Source: Batillaria attramentaria (taxonomy: Eukaryota; Mollusca; Gastropoda; Batillariidae). Taken from it: a stretch of DNA of 64,000 nucleotides. Under the pieces are notes generated by a model. That model was given only the letters and a program-made list of their open reading frames with translations, made no database searches and was not told where the DNA came from. The translations under genes were made by a program, and so were the position numbers. This document shows positions 43,446-54,612 of the stretch, one piece after another (positions within the stretch are counted from its first letter, which is position 1; each line of letters begins with the position of its first letter). The DNA lies in the NCBI GenBank assembly GCA_018292915.2, contig JACVVK020000526.1:109501-173500 (forward strand), in the 5' to 3' direction.

Positions 43446-44225
43446 CAAAAACTTTTCAAAAACTGATTTATTCGGTCAGTTCATGGAATCGATCCGATAT
43501 TTAATCATGAAGGTCCACATCATGAAAGGTCAAGCTAATTTCTCATAATTATTCTACGCCATTAGCACTTGCTGCACAACTGATGCGCCACAACTACCTC
43601 CACAAAAGTTCTCTCAAGTTCTGCGGAGAGAGATTTGTGGAGGCACATCTCTCCTCCTGTCAGCAGGGCGAAACGAAGCGTCCTCCGCTGCTTTTTTTTT
43701 TTTTTTTAACTTCCGACTCTGCTTTTCCTGAGCTATCTTCTATCTGGTGCTAGCTTTCTTTCGTTTCGTCGAAAAACAAAAAGGATAGGAGAGAAAAAGA
43801 GGCGGGGGGGGGGGGGGGAGCGTAAGCTGCCGAGCTATGACTCACGGAAGTTGCCAGCATCCGGGCTAATAGGCGCGCGTGAGTTACAGAGTTATCTCCC
43901 CTCGTGACGTTGTTGACGTTATCTGAAACTTGTAGAAGATCTTGCCGGGGTACTTCGCTTTAGCGATGTTCGCCATTTGCAGCGACAAAAAAAAAGAAGA
44001 AGAAGAAGAAGGAGGGAAAAAGTGGAGAGCGGAAAAACGTAGCTTCCCAAGATAATGGCGAAGAAAAAGGCATAAAGTGCATTCGGGGTGTGATGGGTTT
44101 TGCAGTAAAATACCAGCGCGAGAGAGGAACGTCGCAGGGGAGGCAAACAATTTCTCTAATTTGAAACAACACATTTTTCCTCCCACAAGTTGTTGATGTC
44201 AATGTTTGTGCGATGAGACATACAC
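43446..44225. other. intergenic, no gene seen
   Basis: Contains a T run (43692-43707), a G run (43803-43818) and (AAG)n near 43990-44010. No coding signal. Confidence 0.4.
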
Positions 44226-44229
44226 ACTA

Positions 44230-44230
<1 letters not shown>

Positions 44231-44270
<40 letters not shown>
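44231..44270. repeat. (AG)n microsatellite
   Basis: 20 AG units. Confidence 0.95.
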
Positions 44271-44274
<4 letters not shown>

Positions 44275-44451
44275 GTGTCGACTCCTTTCTCAAGGTTGCT
44301 CGCAAGTGAACATTTTGCAGGGTTTTGGCATGCATTTTATTGGTGTTACCTTCAGGGGTCAGTGCAGTCCTGTCACGACTCGTGCGAGAGTTTGGAATGC
44401 TCGCACCGGTGTAATAAGCCAGATGCACTCCCCCGGCTCGTTTGACTCCCG

Positions 44452-45410
44452 ATCACTTCTAGCCTCAAGCTGCATTAACCCAGGGCACTTCTAGCCTCAA
44501 GCTGCTGGGACACGGGGCACTTCTAGCCTCAAGCTGCTAGGACACGGGGCACTTCTAGCCTCAAGCTGCTAGGACACGGGGCACTTCTAGCCTCAAGCTG
44601 CTAGGACACGGGGCACTTCTAGCCTCAAGCTGCTAGGACACGGGGCACTTCTAGCCTCAAGCTGCTAGGACACGGGGCACTTCTAGCCTCAAGCTGCTAG
44701 GACACGGGGCACTTCTAGCCTCAAGCTGCTAGGACACGGGGCACTTCTAGCCTCAAGCTGCTGGGACACGGGGCACTTCTAGCCTCAAGCTGCATTAACC
44801 CAGGGCACTTCTAGCCTCAAGCTGCTAGGACACGGGGCACTTCTAGCCTCAAGCTGCTAGGACACGGGGCACTTCTAGCCTCAAGCTGCTGGGACACGGG
44901 GCACTTCTAGCCTCAGGCTGCTAGGACACGGGGCACCTAGCCTCAAGCTGCTAGGACACGGGGCACTTCTAGCCTCAAGCTGCTGGGACACGGGGCACTT
45001 CTAGCCTCAGGCTGCTAGGACACGGGGCACCTAGCCTCAAGCTGCTAGGACACGGGGCACTTCTAGCCTCAAGCTGCTGGGACACGGGGCACTTCTAGCC
45101 TCAGGCTGCTAGGACACGGGGCACCTAGCCTCAAGCTGCATTGAACTGGGGCACTTCTAGCCTGAAGCTGCATTGACCCAGGGAATTTCCAGCCTCAAGC
45201 TGCTTACACCCGGGGCACGTCTAGCCTCAAGCTGCTTAGACCTGGGGCTGTTCTAGCCTCAAGTTGCTTAGACTCTGGGCACTTCTGGCCTCAAGCTGTA
45301 TTGACCCGGGGCACTTCTAGCTTTAAGCTGCATTGACCCGAGGGACTTCTAGCCTCAAGCTGCATTGACCCGGGGCACTTTTAGCCTCAAGCTGCATAGA
45401 CCCGGGGCAC
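44452..45410. repeat. 32-bp minisatellite, ~30 copies
   Basis: The unit is CACTTCTAGCCTCAAGCTGC then TAGGACACGGGG. Inner copies are nearly identical. Edges decay to GCATTGACCCGGGG and GCATTAACCCAGGG variants, and a deleted GGCACCTAGCC variant occurs three times in a higher-order pattern. Contiguous repeats without spacers, so not CRISPR. Confidence 0.95.
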
Positions 45411-45687
45411 TTCACGCTGAGGCGTACATCCCGGGTGTTACACCGGCTCGCTGGCGACCGATACGTCGTGTTCAAGTTGCGACAAGATGCGTTGTGCCGT
45501 TCGTCTCCAGCGACGTAGCCTGTTGCCAACAATACACGAGACAGTGACCACAGACTTCAATGTTACTAGCCGTTGTTTTACAACTTACGTGGAAGTGTGG
45601 AGACCAAGTGTGGGCACTAGCCAGCATCACACGAACATCCCCCCCCCCCCTCCGGTTTGCGCTGTATAATGAATACTGTCTGTAATC

Positions 45688-46359
45688 CTGGGCCGCGTTT
45701 CTTAAGGCGAGCGTTCCGAAACGTTCCGGGGCGCTTTGCTATGAAACCGTTTGCAAGCAACTTGCCCGCGGCGTGCGAAAAAAGCGCTCGCGTGCGCAGT
45801 CTGAAGCAAGTTCGCCGCGAACAAAAGGTCACGTGGTCAGTTTCTATGTAAACAAAGATGGCGGCGCCCACCGAAGGCATTGTTGAAGTGGAACTAGGAA
45901 ATGGCTGAAAATGAATTTGCGGGTGGATGGAGACCTTCTGTCCCAACTTGTAATTGTGCAGAATAGTATATGAAAATAATTTGAGCTAATTGCACCGGGC
46001 CGTGGTCCCATTCAGGGATATGTTGTGCGTGTTTGTGGGGAAGGAGTGGTCAAAGTGAGTACGTAAGGGTGCCTTACGTCTCCGTTAAGCATCGAGCAGA
46101 ACATGCATACTAGCGGTATATCATGCTCCAAGCCAGTAATTATTGCTCCTCCTCAAAAACGTCGTCTTCTGCGCTCAAAAGATGACTGATAGCTGCAAGC
46201 ACTAGAGTTTTCTTCTTCCTTTTCAACCTTGCCAACAACCGTGTTCGTGATTCCGCCGCCATTTTGAAAGCGCCTTGGTTCTAATTGGCCGTTTCCCAAC
46301 GAGGCAAAGCGACCTCCGCAAGCGCCCGCGAGCGCATTTGCGTAAGAAACGCGGCCCTG
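45688..46359. mobile_element. TIR element, 672 bp, CTGGGCCGCGTTTCTTA ends
   Basis: The left end CTGGGCCGCGTTTCTTA (45688-45704) and the right end TAAGAAACGCGGCCCTG (46343-46359) match inverted with one mismatch. The interior is GC-rich near both ends (GCAAGCAACTTGC; CGCAAGCGCCCGCG). Non-coding. No target duplication is apparent. Confidence 0.75.
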
Positions 46360-46619
46360 CATTTGGCCTCTTTCACACCACGTCTGTCCACATCAAGTAG
46401 CGAAGCACGTCTAGCGTCTGGTAGTAAAAGGGCCGATGTACTTCCAAACTCCGCGGCTTCTAGGCTCTTTTACCAAAGACAGATGACCTTCCGGCCATCC
46501 CACAAGCACCGAGGTGTATAATTTTGAGAGAAGCTTGCATTCAAAGGGGGGATGATTCGGGATGATGTGGGATTACCTGCCCTTTTTGTCAAGCCTCCTC
46601 ATCGTGTTGTAGCCCTCAA

Positions 46620-46641
46620 TTAGCCCCCCCCCCCCCCCCCC
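46620..46641. repeat. poly-C run
   Basis: About 18 C, then GCCC. Confidence 0.85.
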
Positions 46642-46845
46642 GCCCAGGCATACAGTCTGATTCCTTCCCTTGGACAATTGCCTCCCTTGAGGCGTCCACC
46701 GCAAAAACCGGTGTGGCGTATGTCATTGTGGTGGTCAGGTGAACATGACCAGGCGTCAGCAAAACCCGGTCCTGTGATATATTTTGCCGGAACAGAAGTA
46801 GAACTGGCGGGTGACTGAGCGAGAACCCCAGTCAGACGCCCATAC

Positions 46846-47670
46846 CTATTTTACGGCTGGAATGGTCCGGTAGTCCCATGGCTTTGGGTGAAGAAGGCAT
46901 TGACCTTGTGGTCCAGCGCACAAGCCCCTCTGTTCTCTGGCACTAATGTTCTGCAAAGATATACGTTTATTTCAAAATGTATTTTAGTTAAGAATATCAG
47001 TTTTTGATTATTTTAAAAAAACTATGATAAAAAACTATGATATTGGAATATCAGTTTGTGATTATTAAAAATGATTTTTACAAAAACTATGATATTAAAA
47101 AAATATGATATATTTTACGGCTTGAATGGTCCGGTAGTCCCATGGATGATTTGGGTGAAGAAGGCCTGAATGAAGTCTTGACTTCGTGGTCCAACACACA
47201 CGTCTCTCTCTTCTCTATCACTACCATTCTGCGAAAGCATACTTGTATTTCAAATTGTGTTTTAGTCTGTGATCAAAACCTATTTTACGGCTGGAAGTCA
47301 CATGGACTTTGATGACGGATGAAGGCTTGACCTTGTGGTCCAAGAAGTCTTTCTGTTCTCTATCACTACCGTTCTGCAAAAGTGTATTTTTATTTCAAAC
47401 TGTATTTTAGTGAAGACTATCAGTCTGTGATCAAAACCTATTTCACGGCTAGAATGATCCGCCATGGATTTTGGTGAAGGATGAAGGCTTGACCTTGACC
47501 TTGCACAAGTCTCTCTGTTCTCTGTCACTACCATTCTGCAAAGGCATACTTTTATTTCAAACTGTATTTCAGTCTGTGATCAACAGACTGGAATGGTCCG
47601 GTAGTCCCATGGATTTTGGTGAAGGATGAGGGCTTGACCTTGTGGTCCAGCGCACGAGTCTCCCTGTGAG
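46846..47670. repeat. satellite-like array, ~150-170-bp unit, 5 copies
   Basis: Units start with TATTTTACGGCTGGAATGGT near 46850, 47108, 47280, 47440 and 47585. They share GGTCCGGTAGTCCCATGG, AGGCTTGACCTTGTGGTCCA, TCTCTGTTCTCT.TCACTACC, ATTCTGCAAA and TTTATTTCAAACTGTATTTT. The first unit is longer. Confidence 0.88.
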
Positions 47671-47676
47671 CATAAA

Positions 47677-47679
<3 letters not shown>

Positions 47680-47725
<46 letters not shown>

Positions 47726-47770
47726 TTCGTGCGTGCGTGCGTGCGCTCGTGCTTGCTTGCTTGCTTCAAC
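47680..47770. repeat. (GT)n then GTGC/CTTG repeats
   Basis: About 20 GT units followed by GTGCGTGCGTGC and GCTTGCTTGC. Confidence 0.93.
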
Positions 47771-48394
47771 CGATCCCTGATACGTCGTGTCACTCCATTA
47801 TCCCTGTAACCACCTCAGGTAGCCGGCTGGAGGCAGGAAACCTGTAGGAACGGATTGGCCAAGCTATCGGCCCTCTTATCGTAACTAGCTCACCTCTCCT
47901 CAGGACCCGGCGCCGCTTGACATTTCTGGCCACGATAACACAACGAAACACTGGATTACCTGCCTGCTGACATACTGCGCCAATCTCCACTACCGAGTCG
48001 TCAAGTACCTCTTCATAACCCACCTTAGTGACGACCACCGTTGTCATTTTGCGTCACTGACGTAGGCACGTCATCAAAAACTAGCTCCTCTCACCTTCCC
48101 CGCTCCTCCCTTCTCCCCCACCCCCTTCATCTCCATCACCCCCTTCATCTCTACCACAACCCCTTCCTCATCTTTGCCCTCTTCACTCCAAACCGACCCG
48201 TCCACTCTGTTACATCTGTGAGTGACGTCGAGTGTCCTTCGACTTCAAAATAATCACCAGCAAGTACCCTGTGTTTCTAGATGTGCATGTCTGTATCGTC
48301 ACATGGTTTCATGTTGATGAGGGGACATCTGCAATAACACGTCAATTTGACATACGCACTCCAGCGTTTACATTAAGGTGGTTGGACGGTTGTG

Positions 48395-48676
48395 GACAAA
48401 GAAACCTTTCTTACACCAGTGAGAAGAGGCACGGTGCACGGTCCTTCAAAAATGCAGCGCCGAAATTGTGGAACTCTCTCCCTGAGACAGTGAAGGAGGC
48501 AGTCAGCATTACCGCATTCTGGAAGCGCCTGAAGACTCGTCTCTTCAGTGCCTCACGCCAGTAATCATCTTCAGCTTTTTTTTTTTCTCTTTTTTTCCCC
48601 ACTATCTTTCCTTTCAAAACCTCTCCCTAAGCGCCGTGAGCACTCAGTTAGGGTGGAGCCGTGCGCTATATCAAGT

Positions 48677-48710
<34 letters not shown>

Positions 48711-48711
48711 T
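48395..48711 (+). pseudogene. 3' end of a non-LTR retrotransposon (CR1/L2-like LINE), 5'-truncated
   Basis: A frame ending at 48564 reads ARSFKNAAPKLWNSLPETVK then a ..FWKRLKTRLF ending, the typical C-terminus of reverse-transcriptase ORF2 in CR1/L2-type LINEs (RSFs.AAP.LWNSLP ... F+..LKT.LF). After the stop come AAGCGCCGTGAGCACTCAGT, GCGCTATATCAAG and an (ATC)n tail, the expected LINE 3' end. The RT core is absent. Confidence 0.85.
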
Positions 48712-49074
48712 TTTTTGGTTTGTTTGGGATTTTCCCTTGAATTTGAATTTTGGTTCTGAAACCAGTACAGGTGTGGTTGTGGTTTTGACAACAACGTAGG
48801 TCGTGTACCATGTCGCCGGGGAGAGAGTACCAGGTGCCCGGTACGTCGCGTACCAGTTCTGGCGACTGGACATGCTACGTCGGCAACCTGGTATGCGACG
48901 TAATCTTTCACCAGAGTTTACAACAGTGACCATTTCAACCACATTTAAGTCGCAATGCGTATGATAGGCATACAACAGTGTGCGGAAAACTTTTCATCGG
49001 ATGTGCTTAATCCGTGCATCAGAATCAATCACTGTGGTCACAATATAGCATCTGAGACCACTGTGGTGACTGGC
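48712..49074. other. intergenic, no gene seen
   Basis: Includes a GGTACGTCGCGTACC-type palindromic segment near 48840-48855. Confidence 0.4.
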
Positions 49075-49560
49075 CGACGTATGTTTTTCTAGAAGTGTAC
49101 CGCGTACTGAGCAGACCGCCGACGTTATTTGGTTGCGGACTGAGGACCAGTTAAACCGCTCTGGTTGGTGGCTAGTTTTAGAAGATTTGTCGAGTCCCAG
49201 TCTGTTCAGGAATGGACCGGGGGAGCCGGGATGGCCGAATGGGTAGAGCGTTGGACTCTCAATGCTTCAATGTCGTGAGTTCGAATCCCGGCTGAGGCCA
49301 AATATTTATGCTGGCCTTCTTCTCGTTGCCCCGTCTTTGATATCACCCTTACGCGGTGGAAAAGGGCGTTAAACTCCCAAACACACACACACCCTCAGCA
49401 ATGGACCGTAGGCTCAAAGAAAGTCGTATTTCTCTTAAATATTAGAAGCCACAAAGTCACGAAAACAGTCGCAATGGCCAAATGAAAAAATCCTTCTATC
49501 CGACAAACAGCCTTACAGCCTCGAAGGCGGCAGTTTTCCATCTCAATAGCGTTACAAGGG
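49075..49560. mobile_element. unclassified repeat, copy 1, split by two SINE-A insertions
   Basis: The reverse complement of 57450-57715. Sequence before 49211 and between 49400 and 49557 is continuous in the 57-kb copy. The gaps here are exactly the SINE at 49220-49399 and the SINE at 49558-49733. Confidence 0.8.
49220..49399 (+). mobile_element. SINE-A copy with 9-bp target-site duplication, nested
   Basis: Flanked by AATGGACCG (49211-49219 and 49400-49408). Inserted into the older repeat. Confidence 0.95.
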
Positions 49561-49733
49561 TGGGTGGGTGGATGGGGGTTTAACGTCCTTTTCCACCACA
49601 TACGGGTGATATCAAAGACCGGGCAACGATGAAAAAGCCAGCACAAATATTTGGCCCCAGCCGGGATACGAACTCACGACCCGAGCATTAGAAGTCGAAC
49701 GCTCTACCATTCGGCCACCTCGGCTCCCCCAGC
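49558..49733 (-). mobile_element. SINE-A copy, reverse, with 10-bp target-site duplication
   Basis: Flanked by AGCGTTACAA and AGCGTTATAA (49548-49557, 49734-49743). Full head, B box and CCCA tail on the minus strand. Confidence 0.94.
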
Positions 49734-50044
49734 AGCGTTATAAACATACAGTTTTAAATAACAAACTACAAATTGAAAGCTGAAGCGGATGTCCGGTGAA
49801 ACGAAAACCAGTTCCAACGGACGATTCATGTTCGCTTCGTGTTTCAATAACCAAGATGATATAACAATTAATATTCTGGTGACCGGTATCAACCACTATA
49901 CATTGTCGCCCCCTGCACCCGGAGCGCCCTAGAAGCGGGTATAGTTCTGAATAATGCCAGGTACGTTCGGAATGCCAGCTACAAGTGTTGATGAGCGGGT
50001 AACATTTGCAGTCTGGTCCTTACTTAGATTCTGATGAGTGGTGA

Positions 50045-50860
50045 AATCTTTCCGGGAAACATCGAGACTATTGTAAAAGCCTTGCAAAGACAAGGTGAAA
50101 CATCGAGACTCTATTGTAAAAGTCTTGCAAAGACAAAGTGAAACATCGAGACTCTATTGTAAAAGTCTTGCAAAGACAAGGTGAAACATCGAGACTCTAT
50201 TGTAAAAGTCTTGCAAAGACAAGGTGAAACATCGAGACTCTATTGTAAAAGCCTTGCAAAGACAAGGTGAAACATCGAGACTCTATTGTAAAAGCCTTGC
50301 AAAGACAAGGTGAAACATCGAGACTCTATTGTAAAAGCCTTGCAAAGACAAGGTGAAACATCGAGACTCTATTGTAAAAGTCTTGCAAAGACAAAGTGAA
50401 ACATCGAGACTCTATTGTAAAAGTCTTGCAAAGACAAGGTGAAACATCGAGACTCTTTTGTAAAAGTCTTGCAAAGACAAGGTGAAACATCGAGACTCTA
50501 TTGTAAAAGCCTTGCAAAGACAAGGTGAAACATCGAGACTTTATTGCAAAAGCCTTGCAAAGAAAAGGTGAAACATCGAGACTCTACTGTAAAAGTCTTG
50601 CAAAGACAAGGTGAAACATCGAGACTATTGTAAAAGCCTTGCAAAGACAAGGTGAAACATTGAGACTCTATTGTAAGAGCCGTGCAAAGACAAGGCGAAA
50701 CATCGAGACTCTATTGTAAAACCATGCAAAGACAAGGTGAAACATCGAGACCCTGTTGTAAAAGCCTTGCAAAGACAAGGTGAAACATCGAGACTCTATT
50801 GTAAAAGCCTTGCAAAGACAAGGTGAAACATCGAGACTCTATTGTAAAAGCCTTGCGAGC
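50045..50860. repeat. 43-bp minisatellite, ~19 copies
   Basis: The unit is GTGAAACATCGAGACTCTAT then TGTAAAAGCCTTGCAAAGACAAG, with GCC/GTC alternation. A few copies have 3-base deletions (CTCTATTG to CTATTG). Confidence 0.95.
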
Positions 50861-50981
50861 TACACACTTGAAAACATCATTTTGTTTATCAACATTTCTA
50901 AAACAGTGGCAGGTACTCATTGTGTGAAGAGGGCCGACTGAAATCATTCGGCAGCATATTAGGAAAATAAAAACAAACTAT

Positions 50982-51093
50982 AAGGATGGGTAGGTGTTTT
51001 GGAGTTTAACGCCCGTTTCCACCACGTAAGGGTGATAGCAACGACGAGGCAACGAGAAAAGGGTCAGTACAAATATTTGGCCCCAGCCGCGAT
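50982..51093 (-). mobile_element. 5'-truncated SINE-A, reverse, 10-bp target-site duplication
   Basis: Flanked by AACAAACTAT at 50972-50981 and 51094-51103. The body ends inside the head at CCCCAGCCGCG. Confidence 0.9.
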
Positions 51094-51515
51094 AACAAAC
51101 TATGAACTGGTTCTGATGATCACTGGGCAGTACTAAGTTCGGAATTATTTACTGTCCTCATTTTGTTTTCCAGAATTGAAAACAAAAGATGTTGTGTGAT
51201 TTCTGACCGATTTTCTAACAAGAAATCCACTGTGTGGAACTGACCAGTAATTAAAGACTGTCGTTGCTTGCCGTACATTTATCTGTTCCGCGGTAGATAG
51301 CAGGACGGAGGTGTGTAGCCGGCTGATTGTGAGGTGACGAAATAAATGACCCTAATCGCAGCAGCTGATTAAACAAGACCACAGACTAACGGCTAATGCG
51401 GCGCTGAGACGCTGCTGAACAGACGAGGAATTCTGCCCAACCTCTTCGTTTCTCTTCTTTTCCTGATGTGTAGATCTATTGCCACCATCATTCTTTTTTG
51501 TTTGGACAAAAAGGG

Positions 51516-51660
51516 GAGCAGGGGGAGCTCAGTTAGTAGGGCGCTGGACTCTCAATGCTAGGGTCGTAGGTTCGAGTCCCGGCTGGATTCCCAAATGTTG
51601 TGTTTTTTGACTCGGTGTCCTTTCTTTAGTATCACTATTACGTGGTGGAAAATGGTGTCG
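51516..51660 (+). mobile_element. SINE-A relative with a different tRNA-like head
   Basis: Head GGAGCTCAGTTAGTAGGGCGCTGG with B box GGTTCGAGTCCCGG, then a body related to SINE-A (TTTCTTTAGTATCAC.., ACGTGGTGGAAAATGG). It may be a separate subfamily built on another tRNA. Confidence 0.7.
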
Positions 51661-51744
51661 AACAAACAAACAAAAAAACCAAAACAAACAAAACAAAACA
51701 AAAATCACAACAGCAACAACCAACGAACCAATTTTTTCTTCAGC

Positions 51745-51985
51745 AAGGGCGGTCGGTGGTCTAGTGGTTAAGACTTTGTCGCCAATGAGAGAGGTCAGGT
51801 TCGAGTCTTTCTCGTCTATTGCACCGTCCATTCGGGCCGAAAAGACTCGTCTATTGCACCGTCCATTCGGGCCGACCGTCCGGGGTTCTCTTCGGGTACT
51901 CCGGCTTTCTCCCGCTCTTCTTTGGGAATGTTCAGCTCACAAAAAGACGCGCTGTCGTGAATCACACGCATTCTCTCAAACAGTG
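51745..51985 (+). mobile_element. SINE-B copy with internal duplication
   Basis: Head GGTCGGTGGTCTAGTGGTTAAG. A 34-bp segment containing TCGTCTATTGCACCGTCCAT is duplicated in tandem (51808-51875). The body continues to ATGTTCAGCTCAC and GAATCACACGCATTC. Confidence 0.78.
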
Positions 51986-52560
51986 TGACAACTTCGCGGT
52001 CCCCGTGTTATTTCACAGTGTGCACAGATGCGGTGAATGCTGTCGCATTAACCGGCACAGTACATTTCCAGAGATCACTGTCTGCATGCGCACACTGTGA
52101 AATTCATTTTTTTCAATTTCAGTTTATTCCAAAAAACCCCATCATGGGGTACAGGTATACAGTCATGTGACATATATGCATCCAGCCAGCAAACAAACTA
52201 CACGTATTCACTTTTGCGCAGATATATATATATATATGAGTAACAAATCAAACAAAGCATTCATACACATTGCCTTCATACTCACATCTACGTAACATCA
52301 AATGCACACGTGCGCGCGCGCGCCCACACACACACACACACACACACACACCACACACACACACACACACCATTCATCTATATCTATAGCCCTAACAGTA
52401 GAGAGAGAGAGAGAGAGAGAGAGAGAAAACAAACTGTGCCTGAAATAGCACGATGACCACAAAGTTGTTCAGAACCGTCCACTTTCCTTGTCACCGAGCG
52501 TGTTTGTTTATTCCTTCTTAGTTATCATTTGTCTTGGCTCAGGCTTCGGTTAGCCTGTTT
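51985..52560. mobile_element. diverged relative of the 36.3-kb foldback element
   Basis: GTGTTATTTCACAGTGTGCACAGATG.. and GGCACAGTACATTTCCAG (51999-52070), then GTCCACTTTCCTTGTCACCG and TTCCTTCTTAGTTATCA..GGCTCAGGCTTCGG (52477-52550), match the interior and arm of 36326-36769. A (TA)n/(CA)n/(AG)n segment intervenes (52220-52430). Confidence 0.6.
52320..52430. repeat. (CG)n/(CA)n and (AG)n microsatellites
   Basis: GCGCGCGCGC, CA tracts to 52370, AG tract 52401-52426. Confidence 0.93.
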
Positions 52561-52608
52561 CACGTGAGTATAGAGGCTAACGTCAGTGAAACCGATGGGA
52601 TAGAGCTG

Positions 52609-52776
52609 GGTCAGGGTAACCCACGAGTGATCGGGGAAGTCACATCCTAGTTCGGGTAACCCATGAGTGATCGGGGAAGTCACATCCTAGTTCGGGTAAC
52701 CCATGAGTGATCGGGGAAGTCACATCCTAGTTCGGGTAACCCATGAGTGATCGGGGAAGTCATATCCTGGGTTAGG
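52609..52776. repeat. 40-bp tandem repeat, 4 copies
   Basis: The unit is GGGTAACCCATGAGTGATCG then GGGAAGTCACATCCTAGTTC, nearly identical copies. Confidence 0.94.
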
Positions 52777-52779
52777 GAT

Positions 52780-53400
52780 CCAAGCGAACAAACTTTTTGG
52801 TGGCTACATATTTTGCGTGGTGGCTATGCATAGGAAAACGTCAGGCTAATGGAAGAAAAATGGCAGCGTACCTAAGCTGTACGATGATGTTTACTAGTTG
52901 AGCTTAAGTGAAGTTAGAATGGGATCCCCTATGGCGCACGGCGAACCTCACCTCGCAGTGTTGGCGTTGGACATTTTCCAGTGAGACACGCACGCACTGT
53001 AGCTTGTAGGGGTAAAGTGTGTATTTTCATGAAGGCGTTATTCAGCGTCAATTGTGTCCTATCATTATATAAAATATTGGTCCAGCCACCACAGAGATAT
53101 TAAGGTGTTGATTTTTTTTCCTATGGTTGGATCCATGACCCTCGATTACATGAGAGGGACATCATGACTAACGTCAGTGAAGCCGAGGGGAAAGAACTGG
53201 GGGTCCCTGAGACTAGAAGGAAACGGAAACTCTGATCATGATGTGGTACGGAAATCAGCATCTGAGTCACTAAGCTTTTGATTGCAGACACACATCAAGG
53301 AAAGGTCAGATATCGGAGCGGCGCATGTAGCTAGAGGGCTAGGGTATTGTCCTCATACATTGTCTCTCACAGAACTTGCACCATAAACAGACAAAGAACA
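52780..53400. other. intergenic, no gene seen
   Basis: ACTAACGTCAGTGAAGCCGA at 53168-53187 echoes GCTAACGTCAGTGAAACCGA at 52578-52597, so the two segments are distantly duplicated. Confidence 0.4.
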
Positions 53401-53437
53401 CATGCACCCCCTCCCTCCACATCCCCTTATCCAGCCC

Positions 53438-53628
53438 TAATCGGTGGAGTGGGTTGATATTTTGGGGGTTTAACGTCCATTTTCAGTCACTACGAACCGG
53501 TGATATCAGAGACGGGGCAACGAGGACAGAGGCAGCACAAATATTGACCATCAGTCGGGATCCGAACACACGACCCGAGCATTGAAAGTCCAGCGCTCTA
53601 CATCCGTGTATTCCGGCTCCCCCCTAAG
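53438..53628 (-). mobile_element. SINE-A copy, reverse (duplicate of 54405-54612)
   Basis: Diverged head GGGATCCGAACACACGAC and body. Junctions are shared with the 54.4-kb copy. Confidence 0.85.
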
Positions 53629-53674
53629 CTATGGAAACAGATACGGAGATAATACGACTGTCTGCTTTACTAGT

Positions 53675-53679
<5 letters not shown>

Positions 53680-53765
<86 letters not shown>

Positions 53766-53766
53766 G
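53680..53766. repeat. (CA)n microsatellite, ~42 units
   Basis: A pure CA tract lying between the SINE and the first satellite unit. Confidence 0.96.
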
Positions 53767-54300
53767 CACAAAGCTACACACCTGTCACCCACCCACCCAC
53801 CAACTCCTTACAACCTCCATCCTCCCGAGGACTCGACCCCCAGGTACTGCCGTCCCGCAAGGGCAATAAAAATTAAACAACACTGATATGCTCTATAACT
53901 TTTCCCATTACATACGCGGAGTTTGCACTGGTTCCACCCCGGCAGCGTACGTGCACTAGCTTAATCGACAGGACGGAGACAAAAAGAAACCCCCCAAAGG
54001 AACGAGAAAGAATTATGTAACGAAGATGGAAATGAAATGCAAACTGCACCAGAAAAGTACGAGCACACTTTTCCCTCAGACCTACCCGATGTTTGTCCTG
54101 CCCCGATCCCCGACAATGCACTCACACACATGCACATACACATGCACTCTCCTAATCGACGGGACCTTGGCCAAAAAAGAAAAAAAATCAAGGAACAAGA
54201 AAAAATGTATGATGAAGATGAAAATGAAATGCACCCAAAGAGTTCGTGCACACTTTCCCTCATAAACGAAGTTTCCCGCCCCGATAAGGTAGATATGTAA

Positions 54301-54366
54301 CCCCCCCCCCCCCACACACACACACACACACACACACATCCCCCCCCCCCCACACACACACACACC
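54301..54366. repeat. C runs alternating with (CA)n
   Basis: C14, (CA)n, C12, (CA)n. Confidence 0.93.
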
Positions 54367-54404
54367 CCGCTTCACCACCCCCAACCCCCTTTTTTCCCGC
54401 CCTA

Positions 54405-54612
54405 ATCGATGGAGTTGGTGGATGTATGGGGGTTTAGCGTCCTTTTTCTCACGATGTACCGGTGATATCAATAACGGGGACCAAAGAGGAAACAGGCCGC
54501 ACAAATACTGCCCTCCACCCCCACCTCACCCCCTCCCCAGTCGGGATCCGAACTCACGACTCGCGCATTCAAAATCCAGGGCTCTGCATCCGGGTATCCC
54601 GGCACCCCCTAT
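54405..54612 (-). mobile_element. SINE-A copy, reverse (duplicate of 53438-53628)
   Basis: Head GGGATCCGAACTCACGACTC. A C-rich expansion lies in the middle (54513-54540). Same junctions as the 53.4-kb copy. Confidence 0.83.

Noticed and set aside
43117..43459. Leucine/cysteine/serine-rich membrane-like protein on the minus strand
   Set aside because: Produced by the (ACAAG)n pentanucleotide array in every frame.
44452..45410. CRISPR-like array (32-bp repeats)
   Set aside because: Repeats are contiguous with no unique spacers, no cas genes, and the DNA is clearly eukaryotic. The same applies to the 43-bp array at 50 kb.
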